This document shows, piece after piece, positions 17,257-26,672 of a stretch of 64,000 nt of DNA. The notes under the pieces were generated by a model. That model searched no databases. It saw only the letters and a program-made list of their open reading frames with translations, and was not told the origin of the DNA. The stretch's first letter is position 1, and each line of letters begins with the position of its first letter. The stretch lies in assembly GCA_964389685.1 (NCBI GenBank), contig CAYMFM010000003.1, forward strand, positions 1 to 64,000, written 5' to 3'. The DNA comes from G020353115 sp964389685 (GTDB lineage: Bacteria > Bacteroidota > Bacteroidia > Bacteroidales > VadinHA17). Position numbers and translations under genes: made by a program.

Positions 17257-19945
17257 TGTCACCCACTTTAATATCGTTGAAGTTAGCTACATTCAGGCCA
17301 CATTCATAACCGCTGGACACTTCTTTTACGTCTTCCTTAAATCGTTTGAGTGAACCCAGTTCACCGGTATACACCACGATTCCTTCGCGGATAACACGAA
17401 TCTGAGTATTTCGCTGCATTTTCCCTTCTTTGACGATGCATCCGGCGATGGTTCCAACTTTGGTGATCTTAAAGGTGTCGCGGACTTCAAGTGTTGCCAC
17501 GATTTCTTCTTTCACTTCAGGGGACAACATTCCCTCCATGGCTGCTTTGAGTTCCTCAATGGCATCATAGATGATGGAGTATAAGCGAATATCGATCTCC
17601 TCTTTTTCAGCCAGTTTGCGGGCGCCCAGTGAAGGACGGACCTGGAATCCAATAATGATTGCATTGGAAGCGACAGCCAGAAGCACATCCGATTCGGAGA
17701 TCTGTCCAACCGCTTTGTGTTTGACATTGACCTGGATCTCTTCGGTTGAGAGTTTAATCAGGGAGTCAGCCAGCGCTTCCACCGAGCCATCCACATCACC
17801 CTTAATGATGATGTTTAGCTCCTGGAAGTTGCCGATGGCGATCCGTCTGCCGATCTCCTCCAGTGTGATGTGTTTTTGTGTCCGGATTCCCTGTTCTCTC
17901 TGAAGCTGTTCCCGTTTGTTTGCTATTTCTTTGGCTTCCCGGTCACTATCCAGGACATTAAATTTATCGCCAGCCTGGGGAGCGCCGTTTAAACCGAGGA
18001 CGAGAACCGGTGTTGCCGGACCGACTTCTTCCACTTTATGTCCTCTTTCGTTGTACATGGCTTTGGTGTGCCCGTAATAACTGCCGGCGAGGAGTATATC
18101 ACCCAATCGCAGTGTACCTGCTTCGACCAGGACGGTTGCCACATACCCGCGGCCTTTGTCCAGGGAAGATTCGATGACTGTGCCCAGAGCGGATTTATCG
18201 GGGTTGGCTTTTAATTCGAGCATTTCCGCTTCCAGCAGCACTTTTTCAAGCAGTTCATCAACGTTTGTCCCATGCTTCGCAGATATCTCCTGTGACTGAT
18301 ACTTTCCTCCCCAATCCTCGGTCATGAAATTCATATTGGCCAGTTCTTCCTTAATTTTTTCAGGATTTGCACCGGGTTTATCAATTTTATTGATGGCAAA
18401 GATAATGGGAACACCTGCAGCATGGGCATGGTTGATTGCTTCCACGGTTTGAGGCATGACGTTATCGTCGGCTGCCACCACAATGATTGCAATGTCTGTT
18501 ACCTGTGCTCCACGGGCACGCATTGCGGTGAATGCCTCATGGCCAGGTGTATCCAGGAAGGTTATTCTTCTCCCGTCGTCGAGGCTAACATTATAGGCTC
18601 CAATATGCTGTGTAATGGCCCCCGCTTCACCTGCGATAACGTTTGTTTTTCGTATGTAATCGAGCAATGATGTTTTCCCATGGTCGACGTGTCCCATAAC
18701 CGTAACAATAGGAGGACGGAATGTCAGATCCTCCGTCTTGTCTTCCTCCACGTTAATGGCTTCCAGGGCTTCAATGCTGATGAACTCCACTTTGTATCCG
18801 AATTCATCCGCGATAAGTGACATGGTTTCTGCATCCATTCTCTGGTTAATGGATACGAACAGACCCAGGCTCATACAGGTAGAGATCACATCGTTGGGTG
18901 AAGCATTCATCATGTTTGCCAGTTCATTAACCGAAACAAATTCAGTTACTTTCAGGATATTTTTCTCCTGTTCTTTTTTCTCGACAGCTTCCTGCTGTTT
19001 CAGGCTAACAGCATCTCTTTTTTCTCTTCTGTATTTTGCTCCTTTGGATTTCCCTTTGGTGGTTAACCGGGCTAATGTTTCCTTGATCTGTTTCTGCACA
19101 TCCTCCTCATTCACCTCCTGGCGGAGTGGTTTCTTCTTTTTCTTTGAAGCTGTTTTTTTCGTCTCCTTGGAGATCTCTTCAGCCAGGATTTTTTCAGGAT
19201 CATCTTCAATACTTACCCGTTCTTTATCTTTTTTGATCCTTTTTCTTCTTTTCTTTCTGGAGTCGTCATCGCTGGATGATGCAACCAGTTTCTTTTTCTC
19301 TTTTTCTTCTTTTTTTGGAAGGTCGATCTTTCCAACGACTGTTGGTCCGGTAAGTTTTTCAATTTCGGATTTGTAAACCTTTTTTTCTTCTTTTTGGGGA
19401 ACCTCTTTTTCCTTTTTTGTTTCTTTTGCGGCAGGTTTTTCTTTCTCTTTTTCTACCTCCACTTTTACGACCACCTTCGGAGCAGGTTCTTCCTCTTTTT
19501 TAGAGGGTTCAACGGCAATATCCTTTTCTTTCTCTTCTTCGGGTTTCTTTTCTGCTTCCTCTGCAGGAGGTTTTTCAGCAGGCTCTTTCACGGTTTCAGT
19601 TTCGGGTATTTTATCCACGATGTCGGCTGCACCGCTTGAATCTTTTATCAGCACCTCCTCTTCCTGTTCTGCTGGTTCTGCAGCTGCTTCCTCTTCCGGG
19701 GCTTCTTCTTTTTCCTGGGTCTCCATAAAATGACGCATGCTCAGCTTTTCCGATTCCTTCTTGACCGTGATTTCGCTACTGTATTCAACAGAAAGAAGCT
19801 CATATGCCTCAGGAGGCAACTTGGTATTGGGATTCGTATCAACATCAAAACCCTTCTTATGCAGGAATTCAACGATGGTTGTAATACCTACGTTAAACTC
19901 CCGCGCAGCCTTGCTCAATCGTATTGCTTTTGTCCCTTGTACCAT
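17213..19945 (-). CDS. infB: Translation initiation factor IF-2
   Basis: IF-2 is the GTPase that brings initiator fMet-tRNA to the 30S subunit and promotes subunit joining. The protein has 910 residues. The N-terminal IF2_N helix (IRLSKAAREFNVGITTIVEFL) is followed by about 270 residues of Lys/Glu-rich low-complexity linker, then a second IF2_N module near residue 330. The G domain has GHVDHGKT at 418-425, DTPGHEAF and NKID. The C-terminal domains that bind fMet-tRNA follow. The long charged linker explains the pyrimidine-rich plus strand at 19000-19700. It is the last gene of the rimP-nusA-infB unit. Its 3' end overlaps the convergent membrane-protein gene by 44 bases. Confidence 0.97.
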   Translation of the reverse strand: MVQGTKAIRLSKAAREFNVGITTIVEFLHKKGFDVDTNPNTKLPPEAYELLSVEYSSEITVKKESEKLSMRHFMETQEKEEAPEEEAAAEPAEQEEEVLIKDSSGAADIVDKIPETETVKEPAEKPPAEEAEKKPEEEKEKDIAVEPSKKEEEPAPKVVVKVEVEKEKEKPAAKETKKEKEVPQKEEKKVYKSEIEKLTGPTVVGKIDLPKKEEKEKKKLVASSSDDDSRKKRRKRIKKDKERVSIEDDPEKILAEEISKETKKTASKKKKKPLRQEVNEEDVQKQIKETLARLTTKGKSKGAKYRREKRDAVSLKQQEAVEKKEQEKNILKVTEFVSVNELANMMNASPNDVISTCMSLGLFVSINQRMDAETMSLIADEFGYKVEFISIEALEAINVEEDKTEDLTFRPPIVTVMGHVDHGKTSLLDYIRKTNVIAGEAGAITQHIGAYNVSLDDGRRITFLDTPGHEAFTAMRARGAQVTDIAIIVVAADDNVMPQTVEAINHAHAAGVPIIFAINKIDKPGANPEKIKEELANMNFMTEDWGGKYQSQEISAKHGTNVDELLEKVLLEAEMLELKANPDKSALGTVIESSLDKGRGYVATVLVEAGTLRLGDILLAGSYYGHTKAMYNERGHKVEEVGPATPVLVLGLNGAPQAGDKFNVLDSDREAKEIANKREQLQREQGIRTQKHITLEEIGRRIAIGNFQELNIIIKGDVDGSVEALADSLIKLSTEEIQVNVKHKAVGQISESDVLLAVASNAIIIGFQVRPSLGARKLAEKEEIDIRLYSIIYDAIEELKAAMEGMLSPEVKEEIVATLEVRDTFKITKVGTIAGCIVKEGKMQRNTQIRVIREGIVVYTGELGSLKRFKEDVKEVSSGYECGLNVANFNDIKVGDIIEGYQEVEVKKTL

Positions 19946-20027
19946 AACCTTTTCCTCACCTAATGAAATGGCCTAGATGCAATGCAAATATATAAGATAT
20001 GCTATAATATAAGCCTTTTGCAATGAA

Positions 20028-21266
20028 TTATTCGAATTCGGTTTTAAAAATATTAATTACTTCACGGATCGTTTCTTCCTCAAGATCGGTCCGTTTCACC
20101 AGGTCTTCAATTGAGAGATCAAGAACACTTTTAGCCGTATCACAACCGATGGCTTTCAGTTCATCCAGGATCCACCCTTCGATTTCATCAGCAAATTCAT
20201 CCAGTTTCACATCCTCTTCATCTTCAGTACCGGACTCACGATACACATCAATTTCATACCCTGTCAGCTGACTTGCCAGTTTGATGTTTAATCCTCCCTT
20301 ACCGATAGCCAGTGACACTTCATCGGGTTTCAGATACACTTCGGCACGTTTTCCTTCTTCATCCAGCTTAATGGATGTGATCTTAGCCGGGTTCAGGGCC
20401 CTGGTAATATAGAGTTGCGTATTGGTAGTATAATTGATCACATCAATGTTCTCATTTTTCAATTCACGCACAATTCCATGAATTCTTGATCCCTTCATGC
20501 CGACACATGCTCCAACCGGATCGATTCGTTCATCGTATGATTCAACGGCAATTTTTGCTCTTTCTCCCGGAATACGGACAATTTTTTTAATGGTGATCAA
20601 TCCGTCGAAAATTTCCGGGACCTCCAGTTCAAAGAGTCGTTCCAGAAATATGGGTGATGTCCTGGAAAGGAGAATCAACGGGGTATTGTTTTTCAGTTCA
20701 ACGGATAGAACAACCGCGCGTATGGTATCTCCCTTTCTGAAATAATCGGAAGGTATCTGTTCCATTTTGGAAAGGATCAGTTCGTTCCCTTCATCATCAA
20801 GGATCAGTATTTCACGTTTCCACACCTGATACACCTCTCCGGTAACAATATCTCCGATACGGTCTTTGTACTTGGCGTACACGTTGCTCTTTTCGAGATC
20901 CAGGATTCTGGCGGTCAGGTTTTGACGGAGTGCAAGAATGGCACGACGGCCAAAATCAAACAATTTCACCTCATCCGTAACCTCTTCACCCACTTCATAG
21001 TCATCATCAATCAGTTTTGCTTCGGAAAGTTTGATCTGGAGATTTTCATCCTCAAGCTCATCATCGTCAACCACCTCCCTGTTACGCCAGATTTCAAAAT
21101 CACCTTTGTCGATATTGATAATGACATCAAAGTTTTCATCTGTTACATATTTTTTCTGAAGCAGATTTCTGAAAACATCTTCCAGGACACTCATCATCGT
21201 TGCACGGTCGATATTTTTCAACTCCTTAAACTCAGAAAACGTGTCGATAAGATTTAAATTTTCCAT
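20028..21266 (-). CDS. nusA: Transcription termination/antitermination factor NusA
   Basis: NusA binds RNA polymerase and nascent RNA and modulates pausing, termination and antitermination. The 412 residues comprise the N-terminal polymerase-binding domain (to about 125), an S1 domain (DIVTGEVYQVWKREILILDDEG region) and two KH domains. KH1 includes DPVGACVGMKGSRIHGI, and KH2 includes VSLAIGKGGLNIKLASQLTG. The acidic C-terminal repeats found in Escherichia coli are absent, leaving only a short helical tail, as is normal outside the proteobacteria. It lies between rimP (15 bases upstream) and infB, the widely conserved order. Confidence 0.97.
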   Translation of the reverse strand: MENLNLIDTFSEFKELKNIDRATMMSVLEDVFRNLLQKKYVTDENFDVIINIDKGDFEIWRNREVVDDDELEDENLQIKLSEAKLIDDDYEVGEEVTDEVKLFDFGRRAILALRQNLTARILDLEKSNVYAKYKDRIGDIVTGEVYQVWKREILILDDEGNELILSKMEQIPSDYFRKGDTIRAVVLSVELKNNTPLILLSRTSPIFLERLFELEVPEIFDGLITIKKIVRIPGERAKIAVESYDERIDPVGACVGMKGSRIHGIVRELKNENIDVINYTTNTQLYITRALNPAKITSIKLDEEGKRAEVYLKPDEVSLAIGKGGLNIKLASQLTGYEIDVYRESGTEDEEDVKLDEFADEIEGWILDELKAIGCDTAKSVLDLSIEDLVKRTDLEEETIREVINIFKTEFE

Positions 21267-21281
21267 CCTCTCACAGTATTA

Positions 21282-21737
21282 TTAGTCAATAACCGCTTTA
21301 GTTGTTTTTATCTGATCAAAATCATAAAAACGGCAAGTCTTCTCCGGCTTGCTGTTTTTTTGCTGATCTGGTTTCATAATGCATTCAAGTTCAATGCCCT
21401 TCTTTGAAACGGCAATCAATTTTCCACGCTGTTTATGCCCATCCATGAAAACCACCTCTACCATTTTGTTAAGGTGCTTCTCATATTGCCGTTTGACCCT
21501 GAAGGGCATGTCCAATCCGGGAGAAGAAACCACCAGGTCATAATCCCCGGATTCCATACTGAGGTGATTCCCGATAAACCGGCTGATCTCAGCACATTCA
21601 TCAATCGTTATTCCCTCATCCTTATCCACCCGGATTGTAATTGCATTTCCCTTACCAATCCTGATATCTACAATGAAGAGATCACCATTCCGGTATTTCT
21701 GTTCAATCAGTTCCCGTATTTGTTCTTCCGATATCAT
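21282..21737 (-). CDS. rimP: Ribosome maturation factor RimP
   Basis: RimP assists assembly of the 30S subunit. From the chosen start the protein has 151 residues (MISEEQIRELIEQKYR...), typical of the family. Conserved features include the N-terminal domain segment TIDECAEISRFIGNHL, the block YDLVVSSPGLDMPF with the family SSPGLDRP-like motif, and the C-terminal SH3-like domain. The frame is open for a further 20 codons to an ATG at 21797, but that would put the start codon at about the transcription start implied by the promoter at 21802-21832. The internal ATG at 21737 is therefore preferred and leaves a leader of about 60 bases. First gene of the rimP-nusA-infB operon. Confidence 0.93.
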   Translation of the reverse strand: MISEEQIRELIEQKYRNGDLFIVDIRIGKGNAITIRVDKDEGITIDECAEISRFIGNHLSMESGDYDLVVSSPGLDMPFRVKRQYEKHLNKMVEVVFMDGHKQRGKLIAVSKKGIELECIMKPDQQKNSKPEKTCRFYDFDQIKTTKAVID

Positions 21738-21801
21738 CCAATTTCTATAAAAATAGGGGACCATGTCCCCTAAAATATTATACAACCCGTCATTCAAAGC
21801 G

Positions 21802-21832
21802 CAAACTTAATGATTATTATTGAAACTCCAAA
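21802..21832 (-). promoter_or_regulatory. Promoter of the rimP-nusA-infB operon
   Basis: Read on the minus strand, TTTG (21832-21829) is followed after 19 bases by TAAGTTTG (21809-21802). This is a complete match to the Bacteroidota sigma-factor consensus TTTG-N19-21-TAnnTTTG. The predicted transcript starts near 21796 and places rimP about 60 bases downstream. Confidence 0.7.
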
Positions 21833-22006
21833 ATTTACGGTTTTTTATCTGGTTGTCATAACGGCAGGGCAGGTATGGGGTGAAACGGGAATTTAACGGG
21901 TTATTTGCGAAACGGAACAGCCACTATTCCGGTGTGGGTGGTTTTTCTATTTGGTAGAGATTCAGATTGTTCGTATTTTCAACCGGTAATTCATTATGAA
22001 TAATCA

Positions 22007-23266
22007 GTGAACCTGTCAAACAAGAAAAAGATCATTAATGATCCGGTTTATGGATTCATAAACATCCCGTCCGAGACCCTTTTTGATCTGATTGAGCATC
22101 CCTATTTTCAGCGATTGCGAAGGATAAAGCAGCTTGGTTTAACCAATTTTGTTTACCCGGGAGCAACACATACCCGGTTCCAGCATGCACTGGGTTGTCT
22201 TCATCTGATGGGTTCTGCCATTCAGGTTATCCGGTCGAAGGGGATCAGCATAACCGACGAGGAGGCTGAAGCAGTGTCCGCTGCTATTCTGCTTCATGAT
22301 ATTGGTCATGGTCCTTTTTCCCATGCACTCGAATTCAGCATCATAAAACGCATTACACACGAAGACCTCTCCCGTCTGTACCTTGAGTTTTTCAATACAC
22401 TGATGGGGGGCAGGTTGGATATGGCCATTCGTATATTCGAGAACAGCTATCATAAAAAATTCCTTAATCAGCTTGTTACCAGCCAGCTTGATATGGATAG
22501 ACTGGATTATCTTCGAAGGGATAGCTTTTTTACGGGTGTTACGGAAGGAGTAATTGGTTCAGACAGGATTATTAAAATGCTCAATGTGGTCGATGATCAA
22601 CTGGTGGTTGAATCAAAGGGTATTTATTCAATAGAGAAATTTCTGATTGCACGCCGATTGATGTACTGGCAGGTTTACCTGCACAAAACGGTGCTGGCAG
22701 CTGAACAGCTATTGGTCAAGATCCTGAAACGTGCAAAAGAACTGGCACATGAGAAGAAGGAACTTTTTGCCACACCTTCGCTCCGGTTTTTCCTTTACAA
22801 CGATGTTACACGGGAGAAGCTTTTTTCGTCGACTCCGGCGTTTGATGCGCAACTGGTGCTGGATCATTTCTCAAAACTTGATGATAATGATATCATTACC
22901 TCTGCAAAGGTGTGGTCTGATCATGAGGATTTCACCCTCTCATTCCTTTGTAAAGCAATGCTTAACAGGGAGTTATTCAGGATTGAGATCCAGAATGAAC
23001 CGTTTGAAGCGGACTACATTGACCGGATCAGGAAGAGGGTGAGGGAGGAGATGAAGGTTGAAGAGAAGGTGCTGGACTATTTCATTTTCACGGACTCGGT
23101 TAGCAATTATGCCTATCTGCCGGATGAACCTCAGATAAAGATCCTTGGTAAGAACAACAAACTGACGGATATTGCACAGGCTTCGGATGTGTTGAATATA
23201 TCTGTCCTTGCAAAAACGGTCAGGAAATATTTTTTATGTTATCCGAAAAATATACAAGTACAATAG
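22007..23266 (+). CDS. HD-domain phosphohydrolase (dNTPase-like)
   Basis: A 419-residue member of the large HD-superfamily proteins related to dNTP triphosphohydrolases and SAMHD1. Metal-binding residues appear in HTRFQHALG (first His), LLHDIGHGPFSHALE (the HD pair and following His) and TSQLDMDRLDYLRRD (distal Asp). These are the standard order and spacing. The start is a GTG at 22007 giving MNLSNKKKIINDPVYGF. The DPVYGFI opening is typical of the family, so the start looks right. It directly precedes lpxD, a common order in Bacteroidota. The physiological substrate, dNTP or another phosphorylated compound, cannot be told from sequence. Confidence 0.85.
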   Translation: MNLSNKKKIINDPVYGFINIPSETLFDLIEHPYFQRLRRIKQLGLTNFVYPGATHTRFQHALGCLHLMGSAIQVIRSKGISITDEEAEAVSAAILLHDIGHGPFSHALEFSIIKRITHEDLSRLYLEFFNTLMGGRLDMAIRIFENSYHKKFLNQLVTSQLDMDRLDYLRRDSFFTGVTEGVIGSDRIIKMLNVVDDQLVVESKGIYSIEKFLIARRLMYWQVYLHKTVLAAEQLLVKILKRAKELAHEKKELFATPSLRFFLYNDVTREKLFSSTPAFDAQLVLDHFSKLDDNDIITSAKVWSDHEDFTLSFLCKAMLNRELFRIEIQNEPFEADYIDRIRKRVREEMKVEEKVLDYFIFTDSVSNYAYLPDEPQIKILGKNNKLTDIAQASDVLNISVLAKTVRKYFLCYPKNIQVQ

Positions 23267-23316
23267 ATCAAAAAACAGAACGTTATCCACTCGTTTAATT
23301 AACAAATTGCAAAAAC

Positions 23317-24354
23317 ATGGAATTTACCGCAAAAACCATCGCAGAATTTCTTCATGGGGAGATCGTTGGTAATCCGGATGTAACGGTAACCACGGCATCG
23401 AAAATTGAGGAAGGGAAAAAAGGAACCATCTCGTTCCTTGCTAATCCAAAGTACATGAAATACATCTACACAACAGAGGCGTCCATTGTTCTCGTAAACA
23501 GGGATTTTGAGCCGGAACGTGACGTTGGATGTACGTTGATTAAAGTGGATGATGCTTACCAGGCTTTTGCATCGTTGCTGGAACTTCAAGATCAGGCAAA
23601 ACCGGTGAAAACCGGGATAGATAAGACAGCCATTGTGGAGAAGAGTGCAAAAACGGGGAAGGAGGTTTACCTGGGTGCATACACCTATATCGGTGAGCAT
23701 GCCGTAGTTGGAGACCATGTAAAAATTTACCCCCAGGTCTATATTGGGGATCATGTCGAAATTGGAGATCATACGATCATTTATCCCGGTGTTACAGTAT
23801 ATGAAAACAGTAAAATCGGGAAGGATTGTGTGATCCATTCCGGCACCGTTATTGGATCGGATGGTTTTGGATTTGCCCCACGGACTGATCAGGGTTATAA
23901 GAAAGTACCTCAGATTGGAAACGTGGTGATTGAAGACTGGGTGGAGATTGGTGCTAATACTACCATTGACAGGGCAACGATCGGTTCAACCATCATAAGA
24001 AAGGGTGTGAAATTAGACAACCTGATCCAGGTGGCTCATAATGTTGAGATTGGTGAAAATACGGTTATTGCAGCTCAAACAGGAATCTCCGGTTCTGCCA
24101 GGGTGGGTAAGAATTGTATGTTCGGTGGTCAGGTAGGATTAGCAGGACACCTTACCATCGCCGATGGAGTGAAAATCGGAGCTCAGGCAGGTGTTCCCTC
24201 CAGTATTGAGGAACCGGGAAAAATCATTCAGGGAACTCCCGCACAGGAGCTGCGGCAATTTCAACGCTCTTCCATTGTTTTTCGCAGACTTCCTGATCTG
24301 AAAGCGAAGATTGATGAACTGGAAAAAGAACTGAACGCGTTAAAAAAGAGGTAG
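23317..24354 (+). CDS. lpxD: UDP-3-O-acylglucosamine N-acyltransferase LpxD
   Basis: LpxD adds the second (N-linked) 3-hydroxyacyl chain to UDP-3-O-acyl-glucosamine, the third step of lipid A synthesis, using acyl-ACP. The 345 residues comprise an N-terminal uridine-binding domain (EFTAKTIAEFLHGEIVGNPD), a long left-handed beta-helix of hexapeptide repeats from about residue 105 to 295, and a C-terminal helix (DLKAKIDELEKELNALKK). The catalytic histidine is His241 in QVAHNVEIG. A second conserved His follows in GQVGLAGH. It stands 50 bases after the HD gene and about 110 before lpxC-fabZ. Confidence 0.96.
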   Translation: MEFTAKTIAEFLHGEIVGNPDVTVTTASKIEEGKKGTISFLANPKYMKYIYTTEASIVLVNRDFEPERDVGCTLIKVDDAYQAFASLLELQDQAKPVKTGIDKTAIVEKSAKTGKEVYLGAYTYIGEHAVVGDHVKIYPQVYIGDHVEIGDHTIIYPGVTVYENSKIGKDCVIHSGTVIGSDGFGFAPRTDQGYKKVPQIGNVVIEDWVEIGANTTIDRATIGSTIIRKGVKLDNLIQVAHNVEIGENTVIAAQTGISGSARVGKNCMFGGQVGLAGHLTIADGVKIGAQAGVPSSIEEPGKIIQGTPAQELRQFQRSSIVFRRLPDLKAKIDELEKELNALKKR

Positions 24355-24465
24355 AAACCGGTTTCATTGGTCAATCCATTTGGATCTTTGGCCTAACTGC
24401 CTTCACGCTGGAATGAACCAGATATATTGTTTTTTTGTATCTTGCGCGAAATTTTTGAATGAACC

Positions 24466-25863
24466 ATGGCAGAAAAGCAGAGAACCATCAGTAAACCCAT
24501 AACGTTATCGGGTAAGGGACTTCATACCGGATTGGATGTGGTAATTACCTTTAAACCCGCTCCCGAAAACCATGGATATAAATTTTGCAGGGTCGATCTG
24601 CCTGAACGGCCAGTCATTCATGCTCTTGCTGAACATGTCGTCGATACATCAAGGGGAACCACACTTGAAGAAGGAGGTGTAAAAGTTTCTACCATTGAGC
24701 ATGTATTGGCTGCTTTCTTCGGATCTCAGGTCGATAATGCCCTCATTGAGATCAATGGCCCGGAAGCACCCATTATGGGTGGGAGTGCGAAGAAATTTGT
24801 AGATGCGATAAAAGAGTCGGGGATTGTTGAACAAAACGACAAAAGAAACTACTTTGTCGTTCACGAAAAAATCACCTTCTCCGATGAAGAACATGGGATT
24901 GACGTGATCATCTATCCCGATGATCACCTGAGCTTTAATGTGTTGATCGATTACAATTCGCCCATTCTCGGGAACCAGTATGCCATTCTGGATCATCTTA
25001 CCGATTTTGAAAAGGAGATCTCCATGTGCAGGACCTTCTGCTTTTTTCATGAATTGGAGACGCTGGCAAAGCAAAACCTGATCAAAGGGGGAGACCTTGA
25101 TAATGCCATTGTCATCCTTGACCGTAAAGTAAGCCAAAAAGAATTGAACCGGATCGCTGATCTTTTCAATAAACCCCATTTCGATGCCAATTCCGAAGGG
25201 ATACTGAATAATGTTGAATTGCATTATCCAAATGAACCGGCACGTCACAAACTGCTCGACCTGGTTGGAGATATGGCGTTGATAGGACAACCCATTAAGG
25301 GCAAAATTGTTGCCACCCGGCCCGGCCATTTCGCCAATACCCAGTTGGCAAAAAGAATCAGGCAGGAGATCAAAAAGATTGAATCAAAAAAATCAATCCC
25401 CGTCTATGATCCAACCGTACCACCGGTGATGGATATCCACCAGATCAGGAATACCCTTCCGCACCGGTACCCTTTCCTTCTCGTGGATAAGATCATCCAC
25501 ATGGACGATCACTCTGTTGTCGGGATCAAGAACCTTACCTATAATGAGCACTTTTTCCAGGGACATTTTCCCGAAGAACCGATTATGCCGGGTGTACTGC
25601 AAATAGAAGCAATGGCCCAGGTTGGCGGAATGCTCGCATTACACAGTCTCCCCGACCCTGAAAATTATACCTCCTATTTTGTGAAGATCGATAAGGTGAA
25701 GTTTAAACACAAGGTGATTCCCGGAGACACCCTTGTTTTCAAAATGGAACTAACCGATCCCATCCGAAGAGGAATCGTCAGCATGTTTGGACAGGCTTTC
25801 GTTGGGAATACACTGGTCATGGAAGGAGAATTAATGGCCCAAATTGTGAAAAATAAGGAATAA
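24466..25863 (+). CDS. lpxC-fabZ: Bifunctional UDP-3-O-acyl-GlcNAc deacetylase / 3-hydroxyacyl-ACP dehydratase (LpxC-FabZ fusion)
   Basis: One 465-residue protein joins two enzymes. Residues 1 to about 305 are LpxC, the zinc deacetylase that commits to lipid A. Its zinc-binding residues appear in STIEHVLAAFFG and in HKLLDLVGDMALIG, with the conserved INGPEAPIMGGSA between. Residues from about 320 are FabZ, which dehydrates 3-hydroxyacyl-ACP in fatty acid elongation. FabZ has LPHRYPFLLVDKI with the catalytic His333 and GHFPEEPIMPGVLQIEAMAQ with the acidic partner. The fusion is characteristic of Bacteroidota. Because both enzymes draw on 3-hydroxyacyl-ACP pools, it may balance lipid A against phospholipid. 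Its TAA overlaps the ATG of lpxA by one base. Confidence 0.97.
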   Translation: MAEKQRTISKPITLSGKGLHTGLDVVITFKPAPENHGYKFCRVDLPERPVIHALAEHVVDTSRGTTLEEGGVKVSTIEHVLAAFFGSQVDNALIEINGPEAPIMGGSAKKFVDAIKESGIVEQNDKRNYFVVHEKITFSDEEHGIDVIIYPDDHLSFNVLIDYNSPILGNQYAILDHLTDFEKEISMCRTFCFFHELETLAKQNLIKGGDLDNAIVILDRKVSQKELNRIADLFNKPHFDANSEGILNNVELHYPNEPARHKLLDLVGDMALIGQPIKGKIVATRPGHFANTQLAKRIRQEIKKIESKKSIPVYDPTVPPVMDIHQIRNTLPHRYPFLLVDKIIHMDDHSVVGIKNLTYNEHFFQGHFPEEPIMPGVLQIEAMAQVGGMLALHSLPDPENYTSYFVKIDKVKFKHKVIPGDTLVFKMELTDPIRRGIVSMFGQAFVGNTLVMEGELMAQIVKNKE

Positions 25864-26663
25864 TGCATCACAAACTTAGCACCATAGACCCCCATGCAGA
25901 ATTAGGTAAACAGGTAGTCGTTGAACCCTATACCACCATCTATGGCGATGTTGTAATCGGTGATAATACATGGATCGGCCCCCATGTTACCATCATGGAT
26001 GGTGCCAGGATCGGGGAAAATTGCAAACTGTTTCCGGGAGCCGTTATCGCTGCTATTCCCCAGGATGTTAAATACAAAGGGGAAGAAAGCATTGCCATTA
26101 TTGGGAATAATACCACCATCAGAGAATGTGTTACGGTGAACAGGGGAACTGTGGTTAAAGAGAAAACGGTTGTTGGGAATAACTGCATCCTTATGGCCTA
26201 TTCTCATGTAGCACACGATTGTGTTATCGGAGATCATTGTATTCTGGTGAACAGTGTTCAGCTTGGCGGTGAAGTGGTTATCCACGATTGGGCAATAGTC
26301 GGTGGAGGAAGCCTTGTTCATCAATTCGTACACATCGGTGTCCATGCTTTTATAGGAGGAGGAGTGATGGTAAGAAAAGATGTCCCACCTTACGTGAAAG
26401 CAGCCAGAGATCCCGTATCTTTTACCGGAGTCAATACCGTTGGACTGAGAAGGAGAAACTTCTCTATCGAAAAGATTACGGAGATACAGGATATCTACCG
26501 GTTTCTTTACCTGAGCAAAATGAATAATACCGAGGCGCTGGAAACCATAGAAAAAGAGTTCCCGCAATCGGAAGAGAGGGATACCATTGTCTCTTTTGTC
26601 AGGAATTCAAGCCGGGGAATTATTACCGGGTATTCGAAAAAAAGTAATACGTCAGCAGAATAG
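25863..26663 (+). CDS. lpxA: UDP-N-acetylglucosamine O-acyltransferase LpxA
   Basis: LpxA performs the first step of lipid A synthesis, transferring a 3-hydroxyacyl chain from ACP to UDP-GlcNAc. The 266 residues form a left-handed beta-helix of hexapeptide repeats and a C-terminal helical domain. The catalytic base is His118 in SHVAHDCVIGD. The downstream SLVHQFVHIGVHAFIGGG and DVPPYVKAARDP blocks match the family closely. The start ATG overlaps the stop of lpxC-fabZ by one base, so translation is probably coupled. It closes the lipid A cluster and is followed 9 bases later by the convergent 3' end of thiL. Confidence 0.97.
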   Translation: MHHKLSTIDPHAELGKQVVVEPYTTIYGDVVIGDNTWIGPHVTIMDGARIGENCKLFPGAVIAAIPQDVKYKGEESIAIIGNNTTIRECVTVNRGTVVKEKTVVGNNCILMAYSHVAHDCVIGDHCILVNSVQLGGEVVIHDWAIVGGGSLVHQFVHIGVHAFIGGGVMVRKDVPPYVKAARDPVSFTGVNTVGLRRRNFSIEKITEIQDIYRFLYLSKMNNTEALETIEKEFPQSEERDTIVSFVRNSSRGIITGYSKKSNTSAE

Positions 26664-26672
26664 GTCAGGGAT

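Noticed and set aside
21738..21797. Longer rimP start at 21797
   Set aside because: The promoter at 21802-21832 places the transcript start at about that codon, and the 20 extra residues are not part of the family.
24466..25863. LpxC-FabZ fusion as a novel architecture
   Set aside because: It is a well-known, lineage-typical fusion in Bacteroidota.
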